Of a DNA stretch of 64,000 bases, positions 40,361 to 48,829 are shown in pieces (positions within the stretch are counted from its first letter, which is position 1; the number at the start of each line of letters is the position of its first letter). The notes below the pieces were generated by a model. It ran no database searches, had not been told where the DNA came from, and saw nothing but the letters and a program-made list of their open reading frames with translations. A program made the position numbers and the translations under genes. The DNA lies in contig JAPOWR010000001.1 of NCBI GenBank assembly GCA_026707545.1, positions 1,703,778 to 1,767,777 of the forward strand, written 5' to 3'. This DNA is from Acidobacteriota bacterium. GTDB lineage: Bacteria; Acidobacteriota; Thermoanaerobaculia; Multivoradales; Multivoraceae.

Positions 40361-41514
40361 CGCAGCCTCAGTCCCCGCGCGACGATGCCGCGGAGGATCT
40401 CCGTCGCGCCGCCCTGGATCGTGTACGAGGGCGCGGCCAGGATGACCTGACGCAGGATGTCGAGGACCGCCTGGTTGGACACCTCTTCATCGGCCACGAC
40501 ACGGCGGACGATCTCCGGCACTTCCTGCTGGAAGTTGGTGCCCAGGTCCTTGACCAGGGCCGACTCCACGTTGGGCGTCTCGCCGGCCTCGAGCGCCGCG
40601 GCAACCGAAACCGAGGCGGCGCGCAGCGCCCAGAGCCGGCTGACGAGCAGCCCGACCTCGCGCCGCGCCGCCGGCGACGCGCTCCCATCCAGCGCGTCGA
40701 CCAATGCGCGCAGCAGATGGAAGTTCGTCAGGAAGCGCTCCGGACCGCTCCGTTCGTAGGCCAGCTCCGACGTGACCTGCGTCCAGCCGTCCCCGGGATT
40801 GCCGAGCAGGCAGTCGTCCGGCACGAAGGCGTCCTCGAAGAAGACCTCGTTGAAGTCGTGGCGGCCCGGGAGGTCGATGATCGGCCGCACCGTGATCCCG
40901 TCCGAGTTCTTCAGGTCGATGATGACCTGGCTCATGCCGGCGTGGCGCTTGTCCGACTTCGGTTCCGTGCGCACCAGGGCGACGCAGTACTCGGCCTCGT
41001 GCGCGTAGGAGGTCCAGATCTTCGAGCCGTTGAGACGCCAACCGCCGTCTGTGCGCTCGGCCCGGGTGCGGATCGAGGCCAGATCGGAACCGGAGTCGGG
41101 CTCGCTCATGCCGACCGCGAAGGAGAGCTCACCGCGGGCGATCGGCGGCAGGAAACGCTGCTTCTGCTCCTCGGTGCCGTAGCGCAGGATGCTCGGGCCG
41201 ATCTGGCGGTCGGCGAACCAGTGAAAAGCGGTCGGCGCACAGGCTGCCAGCAGCTCCTCGGTCACGACGTAGCGCTCCAGGTAGCTCCGCTCAGAGCCGC
41301 CGTACTCCCGCGGCCAGGTCATGCCGACAAACCCGGCGGCCCCCAGCGCACGGCTGAGCGCCGGGTTGCGGCCCCACCAGGAGAGTCCGTCCGGTAACCA
41401 CACGCCCTCGGCGCGCGTCTCTTCGAGTAGCTCCCGAACTTCGGAACGGAGGCTCTCGGCCGCTTCCGGCAGAGCCGCGGGCAAGAAGCGGAGATGGACC
41501 GTGGGGGCCTTCAC
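40357..41514 (-). CDS. Acyl-CoA dehydrogenase, first subunit-like
   Basis: This 385-residue flavoenzyme has the family motifs AVGMSEPDSGSDLASIRTRAE (FAD and substrate binding), WRLNGSKIWTSYAHEAEY, and a C-terminal YTIQGGATEILRGIVARGLRL. It introduces the 2,3 double bond in an acyl-CoA. GTG 41514 is the likely start; the longer reading would overlap the divergent propeller gene. It overlaps the second dehydrogenase gene by four bases. Confidence 0.9.
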   Translation of the reverse strand: MKAPTVHLRFLPAALPEAAESLRSEVRELLEETRAEGVWLPDGLSWWGRNPALSRALGAAGFVGMTWPREYGGSERSYLERYVVTEELLAACAPTAFHWFADRQIGPSILRYGTEEQKQRFLPPIARGELSFAVGMSEPDSGSDLASIRTRAERTDGGWRLNGSKIWTSYAHEAEYCVALVRTEPKSDKRHAGMSQVIIDLKNSDGITVRPIIDLPGRHDFNEVFFEDAFVPDDCLLGNPGDGWTQVTSELAYERSGPERFLTNFHLLRALVDALDGSASPAARREVGLLVSRLWALRAASVSVAAALEAGETPNVESALVKDLGTNFQQEVPEIVRRVVADEEVSNQAVLDILRQVILAAPSYTIQGGATEILRGIVARGLRLR

Positions 41515-41561
41515 AGAGGGACGGCAGAGTAACAGCGACCTCCGTACCGCCAGGGAATAGG

Positions 41562-43067
41562 ATGCCTGCAATGACCAAAACCAGGAAACGAAGCCGCTTC
41601 CTCGCCTTCCTGAAGTGGACCGGTATCTCCGTCGCCGCGCTCGCCGGTGTGGCGCTGGTGCTGAACCTGACGACGGGGATGCACCTCCAGATCACGGGTG
41701 GTCTGATGCCGCAGCTCGACTTTCACGACGAGGACCGCCACTATCGAGCGATCGAGACGCACCGGGAACAGCGCGCGGACGCAGCGCCCGCTGTCAGTAC
41801 CGCACCGCTCGAGATGGCGGCCGATGAACCCGACGACGAAGCCGTTCTCGAAGCCGAACAGACCGAGACGCCTGAATCCGGCTTGGACCCCGCGGTGCCG
41901 TCGCCGAGCTCCTGGCCCTACTACCGCGGCCTCCACATGGACGGCCGCTACTCCGAGCCGATCAACACGGACTGGCCGAACGAAGGCCCGCCGGAGCTCT
42001 GGCGCATCCCGGTCGGCGGCGGCTACGCATCCTTCGTCGTCGGCGACGGCCTCGCTTACACGATCGAGCAGCGGCGGGAACAGGAAGTGGTCGCCGCCTA
42101 TGACCTGCTGACCGGGATCGAACGCTGGAACACGAGCTGGAACGCGCGTTTCGAGGAGAGCATGGGCGGTGACGGCCCCCGCGCCACGCCGGCTCTGTAC
42201 GGGGACACCCTGGTAGCGCTTGGCGCCACCGGCGAACTGCAGGCGCTCGACGCAGCGACCGGCGCTTCGATCTGGCGTACGAACATCCTCGAGGACTCAG
42301 GCGCGGCGAACCTGACCTGGGGCATGGCGGCGTCACCGGCGATTCTGGGCGGAGTGGTCCTCACAGCGCCCGGTGGCCCGAACGGAGCCGTGATCGCCTA
42401 CGAGCTGGAGACCGGCGCGATTCGCTGGCGAGCTCTCGACGCCCAGGGCGCCTACACCGCGCCAACGGTCTTCACGCTGGACGACCTTTCCCAGATCGTC
42501 CTGATCGGCGCCGATCAGGTCGTCGGGCTAGCCACTGACGGCAGCGAGACGTACTGGAGCACACCTTGGGCAACGATGAACGGCATCAACGCCGCGCAGC
42601 CGCTCCAGGTGGCGCCCAACCGCATCTTCGTGTCGTCCGGCTACGGCCACGGCGCTGCGGTGCTCGAAGTCGACGCGGCCCCCGAAGCGAACACCGCGTC
42701 GGTCAAGGAGATCTGGTTCAACAACCGGATGAAGAACACCTTCTCGACCTCCGTGTTCCACGACGGCTACGTCTACGGCCTGGACAACGGCATCCTGGCC
42801 TGCGTCGACGCCGAAACAGGCGACCGCATGTGGAAGGGTGGCCGCTACGGCCATGGCCAGCTTCTTCTCGCCTCAGGCCACCTGCTGATCACGACCGAGC
42901 GGGGTCAACTCGTCCTCGTGCGCGCGACACCGGAAAGCCACCAGGAAGTCGCCGCGCTGCCAGCCGTCTCGGGCCGCACCTGGAACAATCCGGCAATCGC
43001 CGAGGGAATCCTGCTGGTGCGTAACGACCGCGAAGCCGTGGCGTTCGAAATTCGGCCGCAGACGTAG
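41562..43067 (+). CDS. Membrane-anchored PQQ-like beta-propeller protein
   Basis: The protein has 501 residues. One TM helix (residues about 16-36, WTGISVAALAGVALVLNL) follows a basic start, so it is anchored with its body in the periplasm. From about 125 it has repeated blades such as VVAAYDLLTGIERWNT, LQALDAATGASIWRT and VIAYELETGAIRWRA, the PQQ-repeat (BamB-like) pattern. Catalytic residues of PQQ dehydrogenases are not evident, so it is probably a binding scaffold or a diverged enzyme. It stands alone between divergent and convergent neighbours. Confidence 0.82.
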   Translation: MPAMTKTRKRSRFLAFLKWTGISVAALAGVALVLNLTTGMHLQITGGLMPQLDFHDEDRHYRAIETHREQRADAAPAVSTAPLEMAADEPDDEAVLEAEQTETPESGLDPAVPSPSSWPYYRGLHMDGRYSEPINTDWPNEGPPELWRIPVGGGYASFVVGDGLAYTIEQRREQEVVAAYDLLTGIERWNTSWNARFEESMGGDGPRATPALYGDTLVALGATGELQALDAATGASIWRTNILEDSGAANLTWGMAASPAILGGVVLTAPGGPNGAVIAYELETGAIRWRALDAQGAYTAPTVFTLDDLSQIVLIGADQVVGLATDGSETYWSTPWATMNGINAAQPLQVAPNRIFVSSGYGHGAAVLEVDAAPEANTASVKEIWFNNRMKNTFSTSVFHDGYVYGLDNGILACVDAETGDRMWKGGRYGHGQLLLASGHLLITTERGQLVLVRATPESHQEVAALPAVSGRTWNNPAIAEGILLVRNDREAVAFEIRPQT

Positions 43068-43082
43068 AGGTCGGACAAGCAC

Positions 43083-43104
43083 GCCCGCCAGCGAAGACGC
43101 GGGC
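43083..43104. terminator. Possible hairpin after propeller gene
   Basis: GCCCGC (43083-43088) and GCGGGC (43099-43104) can form a 6-bp stem with a 10-base loop between two convergent genes. No long T-tract follows on either side. Confidence 0.35.
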
Positions 43105-43106
43105 CG

Positions 43107-43164
43107 TTTCACCCGCTGGACTCTGTCCGTTTCACCCGTTGGACTTTGTCCGTTTCATCCGCTG
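43107..43164. repeat. 23-base tandem repeat, 2.5 copies
   Basis: Two copies of a 23-base unit (43107-43129 and 43130-43152), differing at two positions, are followed by a 12-base partial copy. The unit begins TTTCACCCG. The repeat includes the stop codon and last codons of the Rieske ferredoxin, and 23 is not a multiple of three, so repeat number changes the C-terminal residues. Confidence 0.8.
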
Positions 43165-43648
43165 CGTGCGAACCCGGAATCTCGATGACCAGGTACTCAC
43201 CCTCGCGCGTCACCGGGTAGGTCTCGGCCGTGTACGGACCCTTGACCATGCCCGGCGCTGGAGCCTCGGGGTCGTCTGCCGGTGCAGCCTCGGTATCGGC
43301 GGCCTCGGCGATCTCCTCGCCGGCGACGGTCTCGACCTCGTAGCGGCGTACTCTGAGCCGCTCGGGTGCGCACCAGGACTGGCCGGTGCGGACGTGGAAC
43401 TCCCAGCCGTGCCAGGGGCAGCAGAGGATCTCCCGGCTGGGGCGATACTCGAAGTCGCCGGGCCGGTCGGAGCGGATCACGCCCCAGAGCTTGCCCTCGC
43501 AGAGCTTCCCGCCCTGGTGCGGGCAACGGTTGCGGAGCGCGAAGAACTCGCCGTCGAGGTTGAACACGCCGATCGAACGGCCGGCGACGGTGACGATCTT
43601 TCGGCCGCCCGATTCGATCTCGGACGCCTCGGCGACGACGTACCTCAT
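43109..43648 (-). CDS. Rieske 2Fe-2S ferredoxin-like protein
   Basis: This 179-residue protein has a Rieske cluster site C42-x-H44 (CPHQGG) and C77-x2-H80 (CCPWHGWEF). There is no catalytic mononuclear iron domain, so it is an electron carrier or small Rieske subunit rather than an oxygenase. The C-terminal 60 residues are acidic, Ala- and Pro-rich, and the last codons lie in a tandem repeat. It follows the two amidohydrolase genes by 40 bp and probably shares their operon. Confidence 0.87.
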   Translation of the reverse strand: MRYVVAEASEIESGGRKIVTVAGRSIGVFNLDGEFFALRNRCPHQGGKLCEGKLWGVIRSDRPGDFEYRPSREILCCPWHGWEFHVRTGQSWCAPERLRVRRYEVETVAGEEIAEAADTEAAPADDPEAPAPGMVKGPYTAETYPVTREGEYLVIEIPGSHAADETDKVQRVKRTESSG

Positions 43649-43688
43649 GCGGGAGCCGCCGGCGCCGACACGACCCGAGGCGGCGTTC

Positions 43689-44798
43689 CTACAGCCCGTA
43701 GAGGGCCCGGGCGTTCTCGCACTGGATGCCCTTGACGAGTTCCTCGTCGAGCCCGGAGGGCAGGACCACGTCGGGGTTGTCGCCGTCCCAGTGCGGATAG
43801 TCGCTGGCCAGCAGGATGTGGCTCCGAAGGTCGCCGAAGTGCTCCATCAGGGCCAGGAAGTCCTGACGCCTCGGCGGTTCCTCGATCGGCTGGGTCGTCA
43901 CGTAGACGTGCTCGGCGATCACCTCGGACGGCAGCCGCTCGAGGTGCGGAGCCTCGTCGCGCAGCAGGCTCCAGGCGGCGTCGAGGCGCCACATCAGCGG
44001 CGGCAGCCAGGCGAAGCCGTTCTCGACCGAGATCATCCGCAGGCTCGGGAAGCGGTCGAACACGCCTTCCGTGACCATGCTCGTGATGTTCGCCTGGACG
44101 GCCTGAGGCGGGCTCGTGTGATCCTCGATGTAGTAGGAGGCGTGGCCGCCGCCGGTGATCGGATGGCCGTAGGCGCCGAAGGCGTGGGACGCAACGTGCA
44201 TCCCCGTCTCGACGCAGGCCTCGTAGATCGGCCAGTACCTCCGACGGCCCATCGGTTCCTGCATCCGGCCCATGAACAGCACCTGGGCGAAGCGCCCGTC
44301 GGCGCCGCAGCGCCTGATCTCCGCGGCCGCGGCAACCGGATCCTGCGGTGTGACGACGGCTGAGGCCCGCAACCGCGGCTCCGGATCGAGCCACTCGGCG
44401 ATCTGCCAGTCGTTGGCCGCAGTGGCGAGAGCCGCGCCGAGGTCCAGGTCGAGCGCCGAACTCACCGGAGACAGCGGATTCAGGATGGCGTACTCCACGT
44501 TGTAGGGATCGAGAAAGTCCTCCGCCGCGAAGCCGACTTCCGAACCGGGCGTGCGCCCCGAAGGCGGCCGCGCTTCCTCCCGGTGGTCCATGAAGCGCGG
44601 GTAGTAGCCGCTGTTCGGATGGCGGATACCGAACGTCTCGAGGTGGTCGCGCCAGCGATTGGAGAGATACGGATACAGATCCTTGATCGAGTCCAGCTCG
44701 TTGTGGAAGTCGCAGTCGATGATCGGCGGCCGTTCGGGTTCCGCCCCGGCCTTCAGCACCGAGGGTTCGGTCGACGGATCGAGCAGGGTGACGGTCAT
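43689..44798 (-). CDS. Amidohydrolase 2 (ACMSD-like) family protein
   Basis: The protein has 369 residues. PPIIDCDFHNEL replaces the usual DxHxH metal-binding start with D-x-D-x-H. Later motifs are HVASHAFGAYGHP, SVENGFAWLPPLMWRLD and LLASDYPHWDGDNPD, matching the ACMSD/amidohydrolase 2 branch that decarboxylates or hydrolyses ring-derived acids. It starts two bases after the stop of a homologous gene, and GGAGGG lies inside that gene's end, so the pair is coupled. Confidence 0.86.
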   Translation of the reverse strand: MTVTLLDPSTEPSVLKAGAEPERPPIIDCDFHNELDSIKDLYPYLSNRWRDHLETFGIRHPNSGYYPRFMDHREEARPPSGRTPGSEVGFAAEDFLDPYNVEYAILNPLSPVSSALDLDLGAALATAANDWQIAEWLDPEPRLRASAVVTPQDPVAAAAEIRRCGADGRFAQVLFMGRMQEPMGRRRYWPIYEACVETGMHVASHAFGAYGHPITGGGHASYYIEDHTSPPQAVQANITSMVTEGVFDRFPSLRMISVENGFAWLPPLMWRLDAAWSLLRDEAPHLERLPSEVIAEHVYVTTQPIEEPPRRQDFLALMEHFGDLRSHILLASDYPHWDGDNPDVVLPSGLDEELVKGIQCENARALYGL

Positions 44799-44800
44799 GG

Positions 44801-45817
44801 CTACCCTCCTTCGGACATGCGATAGAAGCTGCGCGCGTTCTCGGACCTGATCTTACGCCCAAGTGACTCCGGCAGCAGGCGCAGCAGCAGATCCCCGGCG
44901 TCGCAGGCGTGGACGTGGGGATAGTCGCTGGCGTAGAGGAGCACGTCGTCCGATCCCAACTGATCGACGATCTCACACAGGTGCGCCGGGTCGGGCGGCG
45001 CATCGAGCGGCTGGATGCCGACCCGGACGTGCTCGCGGAAGTAGTCGGAAGGCGGACGACGCACCCAGGGCACCAGCCGCCGCAGATTCCGCCACTCCTT
45101 GTCCATGCGCCAGAGGTGGGACGGGATCCAGGTGAAACCGGACTCCAGAAACACGACCCGCAGAGCCGGACAGGCGTCGAACACGCCTTCGACGATCATG
45201 CTGGTGAGCTGGGTCGCGAACACCTGCGCCATCGCCGTGTACTCCTCCAGGAAGAACGACGGCCAGCCGGTCGGCGTCGGCGGCATGACGGGCGCACCGC
45301 CAAAGTGGATCGCCGCGAGCAGACCACTCTGCTCGATCGCCTTCCACAGGGCGTGGTAGTGGCGGCTTCCGAGCGGATGCTCGGTCCGCACCGGAATCAG
45401 GACCTGGACGAAGCCCGGCCTGCCGGCGCAGCGCTCGACTTCTTCGACCGCGGCGGCCGGCAGCCCGATGGGCACCACGACGGAGCCCCTCAGTCGGGGT
45501 TCGCGCTCCAGCCACTCCGCCGCCTGCCAGTCGTTCGTCGCGGTCGCCAGCACCGTTGCTACATCCGGGTTGTGAATGCTGTCGACCGCGTAGAGGCAAC
45601 TCGAGATCGCCACCTCCGCGCCGCCCTCTTCAAAGACGGCCTCGCGGAGTTCGGTAAGCCCACCGCGCCGCCCGGCGACGGGTGACCGCGGTGGGTAGTA
45701 CTCCTGTGAGGCGCCCTTGTCCATCGTGTTGTCGAAGTGCTCGACCCAGTGCCCCGGCAGCAGGGGGTAGAGATCACGAAGGCGGGGATTCGGGATGTGG
45801 ACGTCGGCGTCGATCAT
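44801..45817 (-). CDS. Amidohydrolase 2 (ACMSD-like) family protein
   Basis: This 338-residue homologue of the preceding protein has MIDADVHIPNP at the start (DxDxH), AAIHFGGAP, FLESGFTWIPSHLWRMDKEW and LLYASDYPHVHACDAGD. The two proteins share the NDWQxAEWLxxEPRLRxSxVV segment, so they arose by duplication and may form a heteromer or act on successive intermediates. Likely a metal-dependent decarboxylase or hydrolase for a carboxylic acid; the substrate is unknown. Confidence 0.86.
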   Translation of the reverse strand: MIDADVHIPNPRLRDLYPLLPGHWVEHFDNTMDKGASQEYYPPRSPVAGRRGGLTELREAVFEEGGAEVAISSCLYAVDSIHNPDVATVLATATNDWQAAEWLEREPRLRGSVVVPIGLPAAAVEEVERCAGRPGFVQVLIPVRTEHPLGSRHYHALWKAIEQSGLLAAIHFGGAPVMPPTPTGWPSFFLEEYTAMAQVFATQLTSMIVEGVFDACPALRVVFLESGFTWIPSHLWRMDKEWRNLRRLVPWVRRPPSDYFREHVRVGIQPLDAPPDPAHLCEIVDQLGSDDVLLYASDYPHVHACDAGDLLLRLLPESLGRKIRSENARSFYRMSEGG

Positions 45818-45914
45818 GGCCCGGGCTCTGCGCTGCGGCCGGAGCCTATCGTCCGCTTCGTTCCGCCCTCCCGGGGTATCGTTGCGCGCTCAACGCACAG
45901 CCAGGAGGCCAGCC

Positions 45915-47156
45915 ATGCCAGCACTCGACGGTCTGCGCATTCTCGATCTGACGCAGTATGAAGCCGGTACGTCCTGTACCCAGGCCCTGGCCTGGCTGGG
46001 CGCCGATGTGGTCAAGGTGGAGCGCCCCGGCACGGGAGATCCGGGGCGTGGTCTGGCCGGTGGACGCAGCACGGACGACTCCGAGTACTTCCTAAACTGG
46101 AACAGCAACAAACGCAGCATCGCGATCAATCTCGCCGCCGACGAAGGACGCGACCTGCTGCTGAAGCTGGCCCCGCGGTTCGATGTCCTGATCGAGAACT
46201 TCGGTCCCGGCGTGGTTGAGAAACTGCGCCTCGACTACGACTCGGTGCGCCAAGTCCACCCGGAACTGATCTACGGCCGGATCAAGGGCTTCGGCAACAG
46301 CGGCCCCTACAGCGATTACAAGTGCTTCGACCCGGTGGCCCAGGCCGCCGGCGGCTCGATGTCGATCACCGGCGAGACCGACGGGCCGCCGCTTCGACCC
46401 GGCACGACGATCGGGGACTGCGGCACCGGGGTGCTGATGGCGCTGGCGCTGTGCGCGGCTCACGCCAGCAAGTTGCGGACCGGCAAGGGTCAACTGGTCG
46501 AGCTGTCGATGCAGGAGGGCGTGACCTGGTTCATGCGCACGGCGATCGCGATGGGCGGCGACTTCGGCGAGAAGGCCGCCCCGCGCACCGGCTCCGGTCG
46601 CGGAGCGATGATGAACCTCTACCCGTGCAAGCCGTTCGGCGCCAACGACTACGTCTACATGCTGGTGGTCAACGACCGGATGTGGCTGGCGCTCTGCAAG
46701 GCGATCGATCGCCCTGACATGGCCGAGAACGACCGCTACGCCACGGCCGAGCTGCGGCACGAGCACAGCGACGAACTGTTCGAAGCGATCGCCGAGTGGA
46801 CGGGCCGACACACGAAGCACGAGGCCATGGCGATCCTGGGCGCGGCCGGAGTGCCGGCGAGCGCGGTGCTCGACACGCTCGACCTGTTCTCCGACCCGCA
46901 CCTGGTCGAACGCGGCTTCGTCCGCACGGTCGAGCACGAGATCAGGGGGCCCGTCCGGGTCCTCGGCTCCCCGATGAACCTCAGCGACAGCCAGGTCGAG
47001 ATCGAGGCGGCGCCGCTTCTGGGCCGCCACACGGACAGCGTCCTGGCCAGCGAACTGAACCTCTCCCAATCTGAAATCGACCGGCTGCGCGCGGACGGTG
47101 TGCTGGGCGCAGTGCCCAAGCCCGGAGCCGACGGCCAGGAGACCGCTACGAAATGA
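45915..47156 (+). CDS. CaiB/BaiF family III CoA-transferase
   Basis: The protein has 413 residues, normal for the family. ATG 45915 has AGGAGG seven bases upstream. GLRILDLTQYEAGTSCTQALAWLGADVVKVERPGTGDPGR is the N-terminal CoA-binding region. TTIGDCGTG supplies the likely catalytic Asp, followed by RTGKGQLVELSMQE. The stop overlaps the next start by ATGA, so it is coupled to the 2-hydroxyacyl-CoA lyase gene. This resembles the formyl-CoA transferase / oxalyl-CoA decarboxylase arrangement. It probably activates the acid that the lyase then cleaves. Confidence 0.9.
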   Translation: MPALDGLRILDLTQYEAGTSCTQALAWLGADVVKVERPGTGDPGRGLAGGRSTDDSEYFLNWNSNKRSIAINLAADEGRDLLLKLAPRFDVLIENFGPGVVEKLRLDYDSVRQVHPELIYGRIKGFGNSGPYSDYKCFDPVAQAAGGSMSITGETDGPPLRPGTTIGDCGTGVLMALALCAAHASKLRTGKGQLVELSMQEGVTWFMRTAIAMGGDFGEKAAPRTGSGRGAMMNLYPCKPFGANDYVYMLVVNDRMWLALCKAIDRPDMAENDRYATAELRHEHSDELFEAIAEWTGRHTKHEAMAILGAAGVPASAVLDTLDLFSDPHLVERGFVRTVEHEIRGPVRVLGSPMNLSDSQVEIEAAPLLGRHTDSVLASELNLSQSEIDRLRADGVLGAVPKPGADGQETATK

Positions 47157-48808
47157 CAACGACCACCGGCGCCGCCCTGATCGCCCAAAGCCTGAAGCAG
47201 CAGGGCGTCGACTACATGTTCGGCATCGTCGGCTTCCCCGTCTACGGGATCGCCCACGCCGCCCAGCAGGCGGGAATCCAGTACTACGGCTTCCGCAACG
47301 AGCAGGCCGCCAGCTACGCGGCCGGCGCGGTCGGCTACCTGACGGGGCGGCCCGGGGCCTGCCTCGCCGTGTCGGGTCCGGGCATGGTGCACGGCATCGC
47401 CGGTCTCGCCAACGCGGAGAAGAACTGCTGGCCGATGGTGCTGCTCGGCGGCGCCAACGACCGCTACCAGAACGGCCAGGGCGCCTTCCAGGAATGCCCC
47501 CAGGTGGAGGCGGCACGTCCGTTCTCGAAGTACTCGGCGGAGATCGATGCCGCTCACCGGGCGCCGTTCTACGTGGAGCAGGCGGTCCGCACGTCGATCT
47601 ACGGCCGGCCCGGCGCCTCCTACCTGAACCTCACGAACGACGTCCTGACCGCCCAGATCGACGAGGAAGACGTCGAGCAACCCCCACGCTGCCCGGAGCC
47701 GCCGACCTCACTCGCCGATCCGCGGGAAGTCGAACGCGCGGTGGCGGTGCTGCGCGAGGCGAAGAACCCGCTGGTCATCGTCGGCAAGGGCGCGGCCTAC
47801 GCCCACGCGGAGCAGGAAGTACGGCGGTTCGTCCAGCGCACGAACCTCCCCGTGCTGCCGACGCCGATGGGCAAGGGCGTCGTCTCGGACGACGATCCCC
47901 ACCTGATCTCACCGGCGCGCTCCTTCGCGCTCCAGAACGCCGACGTCATCCTGCTGATCGGCGCCCGGCTCAACTGGATCCTCCACTTCGGCCTGCCGCC
48001 GCGCTTCAAGAAGGGCGTCCGCGTGCTCCAGATCGACCTCAACGCGGAGGAGATCGGCACCAATGTGCCGACCGAGGTCGGCATGGTCGGCGACGCGCGG
48101 GCGGTGACCGCGCAGCTCAACGAGGCCCTCGACGCCGCTCCCTTCGCCCTCTCCGCCGACAACGAATGGCTGGCCAGCCTGCGCGAGAGCGGGTCCCAGA
48201 ACCAGGCCGCGGTGCAGGCGATGCTCGAGGACGACAGCGAGCCGATGGGCTACTACCGCGCCCTGCGCGAGATCGCCGATCGGCTGGAGCCGCAGGACAT
48301 GCTGGTCGCCGAAGGCGCGAACACGATGGACATCTCGCGCACCGTGCTGCCGAACATGGAGCCGCGCAAGCGGCTCGACGCCGGCACGTTCGGCACGATG
48401 GGCGTCGGCACGGGACTCGCGATCGCGGCCGCCGCGGTCCATCCGGACCGGCGCACGATCTGCGTTCAGGGCGACTCCGCGTTCGGCTTCTCCGGCATGG
48501 AGGTCGAGGTGGCCTGCCGCTACGACATGCCGATCACCTTCGTCGTCATCAACAACAACGGCATCGGCGGCGGCGTCAGCGAGTACATCCCGGGCAAGCC
48601 TCTGCCGACGTCCACCTATACCCTGGGCGCCCGCTACGAGCGCGTGATCGAAGCCTTCGGGGGCAAGGGCTACCTGGTCGAGAAAGTGGCGGATCTCGGC
48701 CCGACGCTGGACAGGGCGCTCGCCTCGGACCGGCCCGCGCTGGTCAACGTGCTGATCGATCCCAAGGCCTCGCGGAAGCCGCAGAAGTTCGCCTGGCTCA
48801 CCCGTTGA
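47153..48808 (+). CDS. ThDP-dependent 2-hydroxyacyl-CoA lyase / oxalyl-CoA decarboxylase family enzyme
   Basis: This 551-residue enzyme has the ThDP layout: E50 in YGFRNEQAASYAAGA activates the cofactor, and GDSAFGFSGMEVEVACRYDMPITFVVINNNG is the cofactor motif near the C-terminus. GARLNWILHFGLPPRF is almost the same as the human HACL1 segment, which favours 2-hydroxyacyl-CoA lyase over acetolactate synthase. HACL1 cleaves 2-hydroxyacyl-CoA to an aldehyde and formyl-CoA; oxalyl-CoA decarboxylase is the alternative. With the CoA-transferase upstream and PhyH at 33715, alpha-oxidation of branched acids is possible. Confidence 0.87.
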   Translation: MTTTTGAALIAQSLKQQGVDYMFGIVGFPVYGIAHAAQQAGIQYYGFRNEQAASYAAGAVGYLTGRPGACLAVSGPGMVHGIAGLANAEKNCWPMVLLGGANDRYQNGQGAFQECPQVEAARPFSKYSAEIDAAHRAPFYVEQAVRTSIYGRPGASYLNLTNDVLTAQIDEEDVEQPPRCPEPPTSLADPREVERAVAVLREAKNPLVIVGKGAAYAHAEQEVRRFVQRTNLPVLPTPMGKGVVSDDDPHLISPARSFALQNADVILLIGARLNWILHFGLPPRFKKGVRVLQIDLNAEEIGTNVPTEVGMVGDARAVTAQLNEALDAAPFALSADNEWLASLRESGSQNQAAVQAMLEDDSEPMGYYRALREIADRLEPQDMLVAEGANTMDISRTVLPNMEPRKRLDAGTFGTMGVGTGLAIAAAAVHPDRRTICVQGDSAFGFSGMEVEVACRYDMPITFVVINNNGIGGGVSEYIPGKPLPTSTYTLGARYERVIEAFGGKGYLVEKVADLGPTLDRALASDRPALVNVLIDPKASRKPQKFAWLTR

Positions 48809-48829
48809 GGGTCAGGGAGAGAACAACGC

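Noticed and set aside
41562..43067. PQQ dehydrogenase
   Set aside because: It has propeller repeats and a membrane anchor but not the active-site segments seen in the enzyme at 57840-59597.
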